Made by a program: the position numbers and the translations under genes. Positions 33,145 to 44,660 of a stretch of DNA of 64,000 nt are shown here, piece by piece. Below the pieces are notes generated by a model. That model searched no databases and was not told the origin of the DNA. It was given only the letters and a program-made list of their open reading frames with translations. The stretch's first letter is position 1. Every line of letters starts with the position of its first letter. This stretch comes from Cristatella mucedo (Eukaryota; Bryozoa; Phylactolaemata; Cristatellidae): contig WPIO01000089.1 in NCBI GenBank assembly GCA_009760855.2, positions 337,001 to 401,000 on the forward strand, given 5' to 3'.

Positions 33145-33445
33145 GCTTGAGTGAATAATATTAATACATTTGATATAATGCCCTCAGAGAACTCAATCTC
33201 TTTCTAGGCGCTCTACATTTGCTGCAAAAGAAAGCACGATCGAATGGTTAGTGGTAGCATGCTCAATAAACAACGAGAATAACGTGGTTAGGGGTGACGT
33301 GCACAGGGTCAGCATGCAAGTATGGTTAGTGGCAGCATGCAACAGTGTCAGCACGCTAAGCACAAACAAAACGAATCACTGGAACCCACTAAACGCTGTG
33401 GTCAGTATATGCGTTTTTTTAGTTCCTTTTTAAATGTTCGGGTAG
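33145..33445 (-). mobile_element. LINE family 1 3-prime tail fragment
   Basis: Begins with AATAATATTAATACATTTG, followed by TAATGCCCTCAGAGAACTC. It extends through the untranslated part containing GGTTAGTGGTAGCATGC and ends near a TTTTTAAATGTT stretch. Only the 3-prime untranslated end is present. Confidence 0.85.
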
Positions 33446-35221
33446 CAGCACAATGCGTGGAATGTGCAAAGACCTGAACACTTCTTAGCTAGCAATACGC
33501 CGACGACAAAAAAACTCAGCGCTCGATATACTGCACGCAGCGCCAGAAACAACACCGTGGTAGCAAAAGCACAACAATAGCTTGTATTACGGCCGATTTT
33601 ACGGCCGATACACATGGGTGACTTCTAGACGACTCGCTAAAAGGCTTTACAGCAGCTCACGCTCAGCACACGACTCGTCGACCGGCAGACCGTTACTCCA
33701 GCAGAGCGACTGCGGTTAGGCGGCGCAAGCCTTGTATAGCAGCAAGGTCATGAGTCGCACGATAATCACTATCGTACATAACTCAGCGTAATGCTGCTCA
33801 TTGGGCCGCGGCTTATAGCGGCTAAATTCGTAAGCGTTCCAATTCGGCAGCAAAGCTACTAGTTCTTGATCGAGGTTCAGCCGTCAAGCTCATAGTTCAC
33901 AGTCGCGGTGCATTGCAAAGCGACACTTAAGGGCAAACAAAATGCGATCGGTCGCCCACAGGGCGGCTTTGACCGCCAAGCGGCGCTCGCCCGCGTGCTG
34001 TCCACCGCAGAAGTTGTCCTGCGACATCCGTCTGCGGTCGCGGCATTTGCCACGCGATCCATTCGATCGCGACTGCGACCGCCACCAGCCGTACGCGCGG
34101 TTCACCTCACGGGCGTAACAGCCGCTTGCAACGCTCGCTTTGCCAACCTACGGACCGTATGTGCTCGTCAGCTGCTCGTTCGATATTAAATGCAGTCACA
34201 CGACCTCGGCAGGTAGCTCTGCAGTACGCGTCGAGTGAAATCTGTCGATTTCTAGGGGCCGCGTGGCTCGCGAAGCGGCGGCTCGTGAAGGTCATGTCAA
34301 GGCAAGGTCAAATCTCAAGTCGGCCTAGTCGGCGCCATTGTTCAAATCGTACGCCGGCTACTACTTCCGCTTCGGAAAATATCGTGGATTAGCGCAGTCA
34401 TCTTGACATGGCGTACGTTCGTTATCGCGCTCCAGCTGTCGGTGAATGCTTCAAGCGCGTTGCACTTGTTCTTTCGGTTCTAAGCTGTTTACTTGATGCC
34501 GCTCGTGCACGATTGTACCTCTAGGCAGCCGCCGCCTACAGTGCCTCCCGCCCTGGCGACGCCGGCCCAGAGAACGCATTTGGGCTGACTTGCGACCGTC
34601 ACGCTTGAAACTCATGCTTTTTCTTATCGGCGCTGGCCGGTCACCTGAACGTTTGCACCTGTTGGTGGTTATTGCTGGCTCGTTATTCCTGGTTATGGCC
34701 ACCACCCCGATGAGAGGTTCATAATGCGCGCGGCGCGGCATTCATTCAGGTACTCGTTGCGTTTTGATGCGCTCCTTCAACCTACTACGGCTTCTGTGCA
34801 CATCCGCCCGCTCTGCATCGCACTTAGACCTCCTTGGGATATTTTCCTAGTCACGGCAGTGATTTCTCTGTTGGCTCTCACATCTGCAGCAGCTTTTTAC
34901 GGCAAAGCCCGCGCTTTCTGCCTCACGTGAAATGGCTTTACGAGCGCATTTACCTCATCTTCCATAGTTCCATAGCTGCACGCGCCGAGACTCGCGCCTT
35001 CCTCCGCTGTGCGGCCGACAAACTACAGAATTGTCTGCCCGACTTGGAATTTAGTTACTTGACAATTACCGCGTTCACTCGATTCTGTTCCTTAGTTACG
35101 TTGTTTGCTTGTGCCCAATTCTCAAACTTGCGTGTGATTGGGCCGAAGGTGGATAGGGATACTTACGCCGGAACCCATCAAGCATCGGTTTATGCTTGGT
35201 ATCCTTTGTTCTGGCTTTGGT

Positions 35222-35223
<2 letters not shown>

Positions 35224-35287
<64 letters not shown>
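35224..35287. repeat. (CT)n microsatellite
   Basis: About 32 uninterrupted CT dinucleotides. The long Leu/Ser frame over it is an artefact. Confidence 0.97.
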
Positions 35288-35289
<2 letters not shown>

Positions 35290-35744
35290 TCCTGCTTCTT
35301 CCTCATGCCCCTTCTGTCAAAGCTAGCATCCGGTCCGTATGATTACATGTGCCCAACATGTTGGGGGACTTCTCGAACGGCATTTACACAAGTGCATCAG
35401 TGGGTGTTAGCTGCCTGCAATGTCAGTTCTCTTGTCAGCCTAGTGAGTAGTCAGTTGTAAGTGCTCGTTGATGCAGTGCACTTCCCTTCGGTGAATGTTG
35501 ATTTTGTGATGCCCTTGGCTTGAGACGTGTCGAGAAAATAGCTCACTGAGCTCTAGTTGGCATGTTTACATGTGTATGGGTGTGTCTATGTGTGAGTGTG
35601 TGTGAGTGCATGCATACACGCACGCACACTCTGCATACACAGAAAGGCCAATAGGACTAGCAAAAAGGCATCACGAATGGCACACAGCGGTACGCAAGTG
35701 TACGCGTGCTTGTGCTCTCCTTGCCAAGTTTGTGCCGGCAGTAG

Positions 35745-35830
35745 TAAAATAGTAATAGTGCCCTCGAAGAACGTAATCTCTTTCTGTGCACTTTATATCT
35801 GTTGCCAAGGAAACATGATAGTGGCTTGTC
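35745..35830 (-). mobile_element. LINE family 1 tail remnant
   Basis: TAGTGCCCTCGAAGAACGTA, then ATCTCTTTCTGTGCACTTTA, is a diverged reversed tail of family 1. Confidence 0.6.
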
Positions 35831-36539
35831 GTAAGTGCATTACAGAACAAAGGCCGATAGTGGTGGAACAAGTGAGGATCTAACTTAGCGGGAACCAAAG
35901 AGAATTCTGGAGCATGTCCTCTTTGTCTCCCCACTTTTACCCCTGTCTAGGCACGTACGTCGTTTGTCTCACAGCAGCAAGCTGTAGTTTATTTAAGTGT
36001 GGCTGTGCGAACGACTGGATTTAGTAGAGCCGGGCAGTAGCTGAAGTATTCCTTACTGAGGGAGAACTCCAAATGACTGCTTTTGATACTTCATAGCCTC
36101 TTCTTACTATTATTATCAGTCGGCTTCTGTTTTGCCCTGTTGGCACGAATGTCAGCAGTGTGTTATGCTTACATCCCCCAGACTCAGTTTTGAGATGTGA
36201 CACTCGCTTACCTGTCGCTTGGCTAGAACGGTGTCGTGTGGCCTGCGCTGTCATGTGTATCTGCAGCAGCACACACCTGGTCGCCATCTAAAGATGGACG
36301 ACTTGCTCGAGACAATTACTGGATAGAGATTACATTTGTCACGAATGAAGCTGTCTAGTCGTTAATCCTGGCATGTGCCTGTGGATGACAAAAGACGTCA
36401 ATTCAAGTACTTTGCCCTTGCCTCAAGCTAAGCGTTGCAATCGGCAATCCTATAGTGGTCAGTGAAGTTCTTGATAGGCTCGACTGCTTGACGATGGAAT
36501 CAGCTACTAAGTCGGCCTTCCCTAGCCTTGTTCAAAGTG

Positions 36540-36995
36540 TTCGTGATTACTCGCCCGTTGTGTTGCAAAGTTCTTACGCTGACCTGTAAGGGTCAATGCC
36601 CACCGACCCACAAGGCCAAGGCAGCCACGGCTTGGCTTCTCCATATCTAGTTGATTGCTGCACCATATTCAGCCTCCTCGGGTCCTCTGTGGACAGGAAA
36701 TTAGCTGTTCTATTCTTCCTAATAAAGACCACTGGCGACAGAAGCTGTTGCCCTGCAGGTTCTAGACTGTGGAGCTCGCTTCCACAATTCTTAGGTTATG
36801 ATATTTACTCCTGCTGCCTACTATAGCTGTAGTACATCCTTTCCAGCTGTCCTGAGCTACTTCCATGCGACTCACTGCCACCTGACTCAGCTATGCTAAT
36901 CACTTTAAGTGCGCTACAGAAAACTCTTCTACATAACACCCACTTATTCTTTGTGGAGTTAGACAGAGATTCGTACATCACATTACATTACATAG
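36540..36995 (+). mobile_element. LINE family 2 3-prime end
   Basis: The coding end (SSVDRKLAVLFFLIKTTGDRS, AGSRLWSSLPQFLGYD) runs into the untranslated part with GTGCTACAGAAAACTC-like sequence. The tail, CACATTACATTACAT (36976-36992), is a pentanucleotide (ATTAC)n tail typical of this family here. Confidence 0.8.
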
Positions 36996-37789
36996 GTGAG
37001 ATGCCACTTCCGGTCCATTGGAACCGGTTATGTATGTAAGAGTTTTTATTGCACCTGTGATGCCATGATGGCAGCATGACCGAGGCCTTGCTTGTTGCCT
37101 GATGCAGTATGGGTTTGTATTCCTTCGGCCATGGTTGATTGCTGGGTGCTGCTTGGGTTGTGTGCCGCAGTGCCTTTCAGGCAGGGGAGTTTGTAGGCTT
37201 GGAATTGATGTTGGAAACAATGTGGTACCCGAAAGTGGGAGTACATCCTAAGAACAAAGGGAGTTTTCTCTTTGGCAAGGAACGAGTTGTGTTACCACGA
37301 GCTTTATGGCCTTGGCTCTGGTTTAGTCAGACCTGCAGCTCCTTCGTAGACTGTTTGCTTCTAGGCGTGTGCATAGACACCAACACCAAGTTATCTTTTT
37401 GGGAATGGGACCTTGTGTTCGGTTGTGATAGCGATTGTGGACTTGTGCATTGCAGTTGTCCTCTCCCGTAGGCACCAGGTGTCGTCAGCTTTCGGTGGGA
37501 GTCGTGAGCTTAACATTAGTTGCCGTTTGTAGGCGTCCATCTGATGAGCAAGTCGCTCTAATATCCATACACCGTGGGCATGTGTACACACAACATTTGT
37601 TAGTAAATACATTGGGGGGGTTGTGGGTAATTGGCCTTGTGGCTGTTGCATCCGATGCCAGCTTGCACATGGTGACTGTCGTTGCCTGTTTCTTCTGCCA
37701 GCATGCTGAGCAGTGGCAGCTGTTCATCCTGGTTTTCGCGAGCTTGCTCTGCTTGCAGCAAGCAGCAGCTGTTTGTGTCTCATTTTCAG

Positions 37790-38562
37790 GTCCGCTGTTA
37801 AACCAAAGTCCGAGCTCACGCCGGAGGAGCTCGCCGCCAAAGAGCAGGAGGAATTCAACACCGGACCGCTGTCCGTCCTCACACAGTCGGTGAAGAACAA
37901 CACACAAGTTCTCATCAATTGCAGGAACAACAAGAAACTCCTAGGACGTGTCAAGGCTTTTGATAGGTATGCAGCCATCAATTTGCGAGCAGCTCCTATG
38001 TCTTACTGCTGGCTTGGATTCTGCCGGCTGGCTTGCCCTAACAGTGCTGTGTTAAATGGTTAATAACTGGGTTAATAAGCTATTCCTGGTGACATCCTGA
38101 ACCGGTCGATGGCGAGCGTGAATCTTATGCTGCAGTGGCAGCTTTCGTGCAATTGGCGTGCATCACTCAAACTCCATACGCTCGCAGAGTTTCTACCATT
38201 TCTTGCTTTAAAAAGATGATGCTATTACATTCGGCACTCGTTTGTACTGTTCGTAAGCTGTTGCGTGATTGTATGCCACACATTTTTGTGTTTCCTAAGC
38301 AGCATCGATTGTGCTTGCCGCGGTGAAGAAGTCTGTGTGATGGCGGCTGATTTCGCGTGGCATCTGGGATCGCGTTTTGCGTTGCAGACACTGCAATATG
38401 GTCCTGGAAAACGTCAAAGAAATGTGGACCGAATGCCCTCGGACCGGCAAAGGTCGAAAGAAGTCTAAGCCGGTCAATAAAGACCGTTACATCTCCAAGA
38501 TGTTCCTCAGGGGGGACTCGGTCATTCTTGTCCTGAGAAATCCACTTGCCACCGCCAAGTGA
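37790..38562 (+). CDS. SNRPD2: Small nuclear ribonucleoprotein Sm D2
   Basis: Sm D2 is one of the seven proteins of the heptameric Sm ring that assembles on U1, U2, U4 and U5 snRNA, so it acts in pre-mRNA splicing in the nucleus. Two coding exons, 37790-37966 and 38388-38562, are joined through an intron whose donor is GATAG then GTATGC and whose acceptor is GCGTTGCAG. The product has the Sm1 motif ([30 protein letters not shown]) and the Sm2 motif ([15 protein letters not shown]). It ends with ATAK and a TGA. With an initiator Met the total is about 117 residues, close to the family norm of 118. Exon 37790 opens with a G that must be preceded by two bases from an upstream exon; AT would restore ATG, giving [10 protein letters not shown]. 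The upstream exon was not located. Identity is very secure. Confidence 0.97.
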
Positions 38563-39717
38563 TCTGTGAAAGGCGTTTAGAATATTTTGTTTTATTGTGT
38601 AAATACATTTCATATGTTAGTCGTATTTGCAGATGGTCATTTGCTTGAAAAGTGCATTTCAAATAAGATTCATTGTTTTGCTCAAGTTTGTGTTCGAAGC
38701 ACAGTTCAACCTGGCGTTGAAGAAATGCTCAGTGGCTTACTTGTGTTCGGCATTAAACGCTTCTGCGGAGCATCTGCTGGCCCTGAATGGTCCTGGCAGC
38801 TAAAAGAGAAGAGGCGATTAAATGGCAGCACGGAAATGCTGAAGCCACTGCTACATGTAGATTCGCATTATCGCCAGCTTAACTCTTCAAATTCCTAGGA
38901 GCCAGCACAGCCGAACAACCTAAGCCGTATCCTAGATATGTATGCAAACCGTGCACCCCGAATTGGGTTCAGCTTAGCAAAGGGTTAATGTTCAGAAAAC
39001 TGAATGCTGCTAATGGTATCTGCAAAGTGTTATGGGCTTTGGTGCTTAGCACGAGTTACTTACCCCCAGTGGTACAATAAGCCTGTTCCTAATTAGGCAA
39101 AAAAGGTGTGTTACCTGCTTGAGGTATCCCGCATTGCTCAAGTCTTAGTAATTGTGAAAATCTCTGCTTCAAGTTGCCATCCATTTAAGGTTTAGGAGCA
39201 GTTTGTACTCAATTGGCCCTAGTGCAATGAGCTAAGGAGTGTTTTTACTGGTATAGCGGTATGGTTTGTAACACCTTATTTGGCCTAATGTTGGCTTTTA
39301 CAATCAAGCTTCAGCTCTGCTTTAGCCGTAAGCCAATACGTCGTGTCTGTGGGGGGGGGTTTAAGTCCATAGTACTCTCAGTTAAATCCTTCAGCATGTG
39401 CTTGCAATACAAATGAAACTCGTTTTGTCGGTCGCTGTACTTGTTAAACTAACGGTCTCATTGGTAATGAGTTGACTTGTCAAATTACTTCCAAGCGTGT
39501 CTGGCGAGCAGGCCCAAATCTTGTGAGTTACGTGGTCATCAGTGACTTCCTCGGCGCTGGACCTCCCAGATCCTTCCCGGTCTCGGGCACCTGGTTTGGG
39601 TGGACCCTGCCTACAGAGCCTAGGCTTGGACGTATCTGGCTTGCACCCAGATCATGCATGAATTACATTAATATTACTGATCAAAGCAAGCACAGTTTCG
39701 CAGCATGGATCGCTCAC
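38563..39717. other. Downstream flank of Sm D2, no gene recognised
   Basis: No repeat or exon was recognised. There is no canonical AATAAA within 150 bp after the stop; ATTAAA hexamers occur at 38753 and 38817. Confidence 0.4.
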
Positions 39718-39900
39718 GTTTCGGTGCTTTGCTTTCTTCAGGCCAGTACTTGAAGCCGCTCTTAGCTCTCTCGTAGTACGAGCTCCTAGCCGAAGATGCT
39801 TTTCGGCTCGGCACTTGAGCTAGCTTGGAATAATCCGGTGTTGGCGGGGACGGAAGTCCGTACGGTGGGTATCTCTTTCCGTCTTCTTGCTTCACAGCGC
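39718..39900 (-). CDS. Candidate exon of an unidentified gene (exon C)
   Basis: On the minus strand an acceptor (TTGGCATTTCAG) precedes a 183-nt exon that ends at an AAAC then GTGAGC donor. It encodes about 60 residues: VKQEDGKRYPPYGLPSPP, DYSKLAQVPSRKASSARSSY and YERAKSGFKYWPEE. The exon opens and ends in the same phase (two bases, then 60 codons, then one base). The Tyr/Pro/Ser composition and coherent splice signals suggest real coding sequence. I do not recognise the family. Confidence 0.45.
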
Positions 39901-40572
39901 CTGAAATGCCAACAGCTGGAAATAACGACTAGGGTACAAGATGTCCACGCTTGTTCCCAAACCCCTGTAGTATTCAGCTTGCCCGCGATTTAAGACTCAA
40001 TTGCATAGGGTAACTACATTTGGGGCAACAGCAGGGGGGTGGCGGTACACTCAACAGTACCCGTTGAGCCAGGCAAGAGCCTCTGCATCCTGTTTCGTGA
40101 TGTCAGCAGTATAAATAATATTGCTTCTACTTGTCAAGCACACTTAGCGCCATTTTTAAGGCCATGCGCATTACACGTTAAAGGTAATCGCTTAACCACT
40201 TACGATATAACTGAACGTTGAAACATGGTTTTAAACCATTGCAAAGTGGCAAATACCTTATGTTTGAGTGGTTAGCACCGTCATTACAACTTCTTACCAA
40301 ATTTTGTTGAAATGCACAGGTATCTTTTATTAATGCTGAACACCTTATTACATTTACGCAGCCTTGCTGACCACTTTATACATGAAAAAAAGACTTGTGG
40401 GCGGATAACAAGCTATCGCAGGCCAGCCAGAAAAGGTATTTACTCATCGATTCTTGATTTGTAAATGCTTAGTTGGCCATTTGAATATATCAGCGATAAG
40501 CTGTCATGGTACAATGAAATCAGCTGCAACCTTTAATCGGTATAATTAATGCGATTCTACGTATTTTAAGAC

Positions 40573-40990
40573 CATAAATTGGTGAAAACTCGGCAGCTCA
40601 GCTGGTCTGTCGTCAAAGGAATAGCTGTCGCATCACACTGCTTCTGTCTGAACTTTACTAGCTACCTACCAAGCATCAAATCGACTTCCAAGATTTCATC
40701 TTGCTTACAGGTCGCTTCCAGCGATTGTACCAGCCTTGACCCATACGCTCCTCCAGTTCGAACTCTCACGTCTCTCAGCTTTCAGTCGTCTCACCGCTCG
40801 TGCTAAATTGAAATATTTTGGCGATCTGACCTTCAGTTCTTATTACCGGAAAATTCGTAACTCACTTTGGATTTCTTCACCACCTGCATTAATATTTCTT
40901 CATTTAAGTCATTTAAAGACGTTTCTGCAGTGGATTTGCCTCTGTCCTGCGCATTTTGCTTGATTAACTGTGCATGAGTCAGTGCATGTT
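40573..40990 (+). mobile_element. Decayed LINE family 1 coding fragment
   Basis: AGCTGGTCTGTCGTCAAAGG and the SCHITPLL-like region at 40600-40660 fit the carboxy-terminal part of family 1. A later segment (GGCGATCTGACCTTCAGTTC) matches the segment before its end. It is strongly diverged. Confidence 0.55.
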
Positions 40991-41036
40991 AAAGAGGTCT
41001 GAATGTCTTCTTAGATACTTTTTGAGCCGTGATTAC

Positions 41037-41140
41037 CCAGGAGGTAAGGTGTTCACTCTTCACGACCGAGGTCATGGGTTCTAATTCCGAAGTGGGCGAT
41101 CTAATATTGCCAACTGCTGGCGGTGGCGACTCGCGATCCG
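41037..41140 (+). mobile_element. SINE family A fragment, diverged
   Basis: GGAGGTAAGGTGTTC, then TCTTCACGACCGAGGTCATG and a B-box-like GGTTCTAATTCC. Its 3-prime part is lost after GGCGGTGGCGA. Confidence 0.7.
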
Positions 41141-41457
41141 TTATTATATCTCACTTTACAGCCGTATCGACCATGCTGAGCAGCTGCTGACGCATTCCCG
41201 AATTGTCGATGGCGCTATGTTTAAACCCCTGACTAGTTTCGATTTTCAAAAAAGCATTGCAATAAGCTGCCGCTGGGCGTGAAAGGTCTATCTTCAAGCA
41301 AGATAATGCCATCTGAGGTCTAAGAAAAGCTTCAATGGCATAGCTGAAAGGAGGCCCACCACAACGTCAGGTGGACCAGTTGATCGAGTTAGGCCACGGT
41401 ACGGAAATTGTCGGCTTACTTTTCCCTCATGTAGCAATCAAAGTTGCCAGTAATATG

Positions 41458-41460
<3 letters not shown>

Positions 41461-41520
<60 letters not shown>
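41461..41520. repeat. (TA)n microsatellite
   Basis: About 29 AT dinucleotides. Confidence 0.97.
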
Positions 41521-41521
<1 letters not shown>

Positions 41522-41907
41522 CTTATCTGTTGGTTAGCAGATCTTTGCAGCATTGACTGTGCCTTTCGAAAAAATAATGAGCAATGAGAGATAATGTAGA
41601 CGTTTGTCGCTCACCATCAATAAACATCACATTATTTCCTTTCTGGCCGGTGCACAGTTTAACGTGCCTCCACGTGCCTCCGAGCCGTCCGCTACGGAAT
41701 CTGAAAGCCAATCAGATCATGGGCTAGAGCTTCAGCAGTGGTGGCAGGGAGCAGCACGAATTGGAATGAAATGAATGCAGCAGCTCATGACCGGTGGCGC
41801 TTAGCATGGCCACGTGTGCCTCACAACTGGCACAGCGGAACCTCAAAAGGCAGCAGCTAGGATCCTACGAGTAGCCACGACAGCCGACGTTTCTTCAGTG
41901 ATCACAC

Positions 41908-41943
41908 AGGTCAATAAAAGGTCAGTAAAAGGTCAGTAAAAGA
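41908..41943. repeat. AGGTCAGTAAA short tandem repeat
   Basis: Three 11-bp units of AGGTCARTAAA. Confidence 0.8.
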
Positions 41944-42335
41944 AAAACGAGATCGGCCGAGTTCGACCAGTTTTTTGTCTCACTCATCAGCCGGAATTAT
42001 GGGATGCTAAATATCCCAGCGCGAGATACCGATGTGCTAGCAGGAAAGAAGAATGCGTCGCGTGGTTCTGAGAGGTCAAACACTGCCAGCTAATGCCAGC
42101 CTGGCATTGTTTAGATAAAGCCCTGAGTGGGCGGAGTCGCAGCTGCTCGCAGGTCTCAGCCGAGACTTCTTCGCTCGTCCTTGTTTCGAAAGCGTTGGTC
42201 GCAGTGGAATCAGCCGCTGCTTCGATGTAGCAAAAGGAAAGTGCACGCTAGAAGGAAGATGAAATGCCGTGCCGGCCTTCGCGGACTTTTATCCGATGGA
42301 CAGGCTGGAGCAGTGCCACTGAGTAAACAATTTAC

Positions 42336-42496
42336 CTCGGCAGCTGGAGCGGCTGCAAGTAGCGCGACTGGACGACGCCGGCTCTGCCGCTTAGGTACTC
42401 CTCGGGCATTTCGGCGTACTGAGTGTCTCTCAGTGACATGTCGAAAATATAAGGAGCTGCTGTTTGAGTTAGCCGAACGTCGGGTGGCGATCGTGG
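42336..42496 (-). CDS. Candidate exon of an unidentified gene (exon B)
   Basis: On the minus strand, the acceptor CGCCTCGTTTCAG is followed by 53 codons plus two bases, then a donor (CTGCCGAG then GTAAAT). The frame also reads through upstream to a second possible acceptor (GACGTCTGCAG at 42563). Encoded residues include PYIFDMSLRDTQYAEMPEEY and LSGRAGVVQSRYLQPLQLP. An in-frame ATG (MSLRDTQY) in an acceptable context could be the start. The family is not recognised. It shares strand with exon C at 39718-39900, but the phases do not join directly, so an intermediate exon or a separate gene is needed. Confidence 0.45.
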
Positions 42497-42679
42497 CTGA
42501 AACGAGGCGCACGGTATTACCTCGGGCTCCGCACCCTCTTTTGGCACTGCGTGCAACACTAGCTGCAGACGTCGAGCGCTAGTTGCTGTCTGCTGTAGTT
42601 CGATATAGTTTGAACACGACGTAAAAGCTGCTAGTGAGCTATATGCCCTACCCTTCTGACAGCCAACGCCGGAAGCGAA

Positions 42680-44660
42680 AACTTACACTTCTGAGCAAAC
42701 CAAGGCTGTCCCTGGGAGATGTCTGATACATTCTGCACTTCTCTGGCTCCGAGAAACGGCCCTGGCTGCTGTTCGAGAGACCGCTGCAGCACAGTTTGGT
42801 GTCAGCACGGCCGAACATTGAGCACCGATCGACGATCGATGTAGTTTCGCCATTTGGAAACATAAGGCAATGCCGCCAACCAGCGAATGGAAGACCTTTG
42901 TTCACGATTGCTGGGCCCTGCCAAGTGTGAACTGCCTTGAAATGATTAACCCACCAAAATGACCCTGCGATTGTCTCGGTTAGCCAAATATCGACGACCG
43001 CTGCCACGTCTGTACAGGCTTGAACAATGGCCGGTCATGGGAGCAGGATCCCATCCCAATCTAATTGTTGCGATCCGGGAGCAGGTCAGCACAGTCCAGC
43101 TGCCTCACGTACGAGTTCGGCAATTTGAAGACAGGCGCTTACGAAGGCGAAGCTCTTGGAAGCTTATAGCCCTTAATAGTGGCTGCTAGAAGTTCTCGAG
43201 GAGTGTCTGTAGCACTTGCGACCGTTGGGAGGTCGGGAGAGGTCATGGTTGTGATCGAGGCGTTGTGTTCGATAGTGCCATGCACAGCCTGACGTCAAAT
43301 TTATTTTTTGAACCAACATGGCAAAGAACTTGAATTAACTACCAACGATATTTTCCTGAACCAAAACAAAAAGGTCGAAGAATAATTTAGCCGAGGGATT
43401 GTCTTAACCTCACAGTGCCTACGAGAGATACTGGTTAAGTTTGCCTCAAGGGTCCAAGCTTTGCGTAGCCGATTTGAGTATACACCCAGGTTTCAATACG
43501 GTGCCCTGGATAATTAATTAGTTCATGGTTATATTTTACTCGATCGTCTACAAACATGCGACATCCAAAATTCACAAGCTGGCCTACAGTCCGAGTTGGC
43601 CACGTTCTCCAGTCAATAGATCTCGGAACTTGCACTGACCCCCAGCTGCTGACGGGCAATTAATTTCAAGCCACATGTTGCCAACGATGTACAGTGTATA
43701 TGTTCATGACGCCCTGTTCAAAGGGTTATATCGTTCATTAACTAGCTTTAAAGGTTACTTTGTGGTTATTTGCTCACGCCTCTTACTTTGAATCGTACCC
43801 TTGCACTTCGAGTGCTACCCAGCGTACCACGGATATACATTCTCCGGTCATTCTGTTGCGACTTGTTTTAAATCGCGACCATTTTAAAATGTCAATACTT
43901 GATTCACACGTCGACGTATTTCTTCGAGGCTGTGGCCTTCAAAAGGATTTTTGGAGCGCGTGTGGAGCAGAATCACCAGCTCTCGAACTACAACCTGTGT
44001 ATGGGCGTATCTTTTGAATCAGCTCCAAAACTGACATAAGGCTTATTTGTTTGAATCGTATCATTGGCAAGACTGGAAGCCTCCAAGCCTGTCGACTACA
44101 CAAACCATGATCAAAGTCACCAACTATAACCTGCCAGTCCACAGCTAGCATCTTGCTTCAGTGGGAAGGAGAACCTGAAAAGTGAGCTAAAAAGCTCATA
44201 CCAAGGGGCAAAACACAGAGATACTGCCTTGCCTGTTAATAAGGCAGTGCAATATACACATTTGTGCAACCCCAGATTGTTGGGCTGCACACTGTTACCA
44301 CTGTGCACAATGGTCACTGCATCCTTCCAGGGTCATATAGAGAGGGAGCTCTGAAGTCTCTCTATACAGGGGCCTTACCCTGCTATTATAATCATCTTAT
44401 TGGGCTAGCTTCTTAGGCAAGATGGAATTGACAGCCAGTGTGGCCCGCTGGTTGCCACAGGTCATAGTATCTCTGGGATAGCTTCTTATGATTTCCTCGA
44501 ATTGCATTACAAAACGCTGCCGATTTGTACACCAAGATATTTAATATTTAGGGTCAACAATTACGTAAGCATCAAAAGTTTTAAAACCAACTAAGCTCAA
44601 GTTCAGCATGTCGCTACCGCTGCCATCGCCATAGCGCTGCCATTGCCATAGCGCTATTAA
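42680..44660. other. Unassigned stretch with possible minus-strand exons
   Basis: At 42689 on the minus strand there is a strong donor (CTCAGAAGT then GTAAGT) preceded by two overlapping open frames, one containing CRMYQTSPRDSLGLLRS and the other NVSDISQGQPWFAQK. I could not decide between them. A frame at 43435-43640 (minus) containing VNFGCRMFVDDRVKYN and one at 43939-44151 are not recognised. Confidence 0.25.

Larger units (their letters stand above)
33446..36539. other. Flank without a recognised gene; contains a possible promoter island
   Basis: The interval 33900-34760 is GC- and CpG-richer than its surroundings and could hold the unlocated 5-prime exon and promoter of the Sm D2 gene. 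No donor or ATG could be connected to the acceptor at 37789. Open frames at 34724-35460 are not recognised. Confidence 0.35.

Noticed and set aside
34834-35460. 208-codon plus-strand frame including a Leu/Ser run
   Set aside because: Openness partly comes from the (CT)n microsatellite. No domain was recognised, and there is no exon-type splice pairing.
43435-44151. Minus-strand frames containing VNFGCRMFVDDRVKYN and VDWQVIVGDFDHGLCSRQ
   Set aside because: They look protein-like but are short, match no family I can name and lack clear exon borders.
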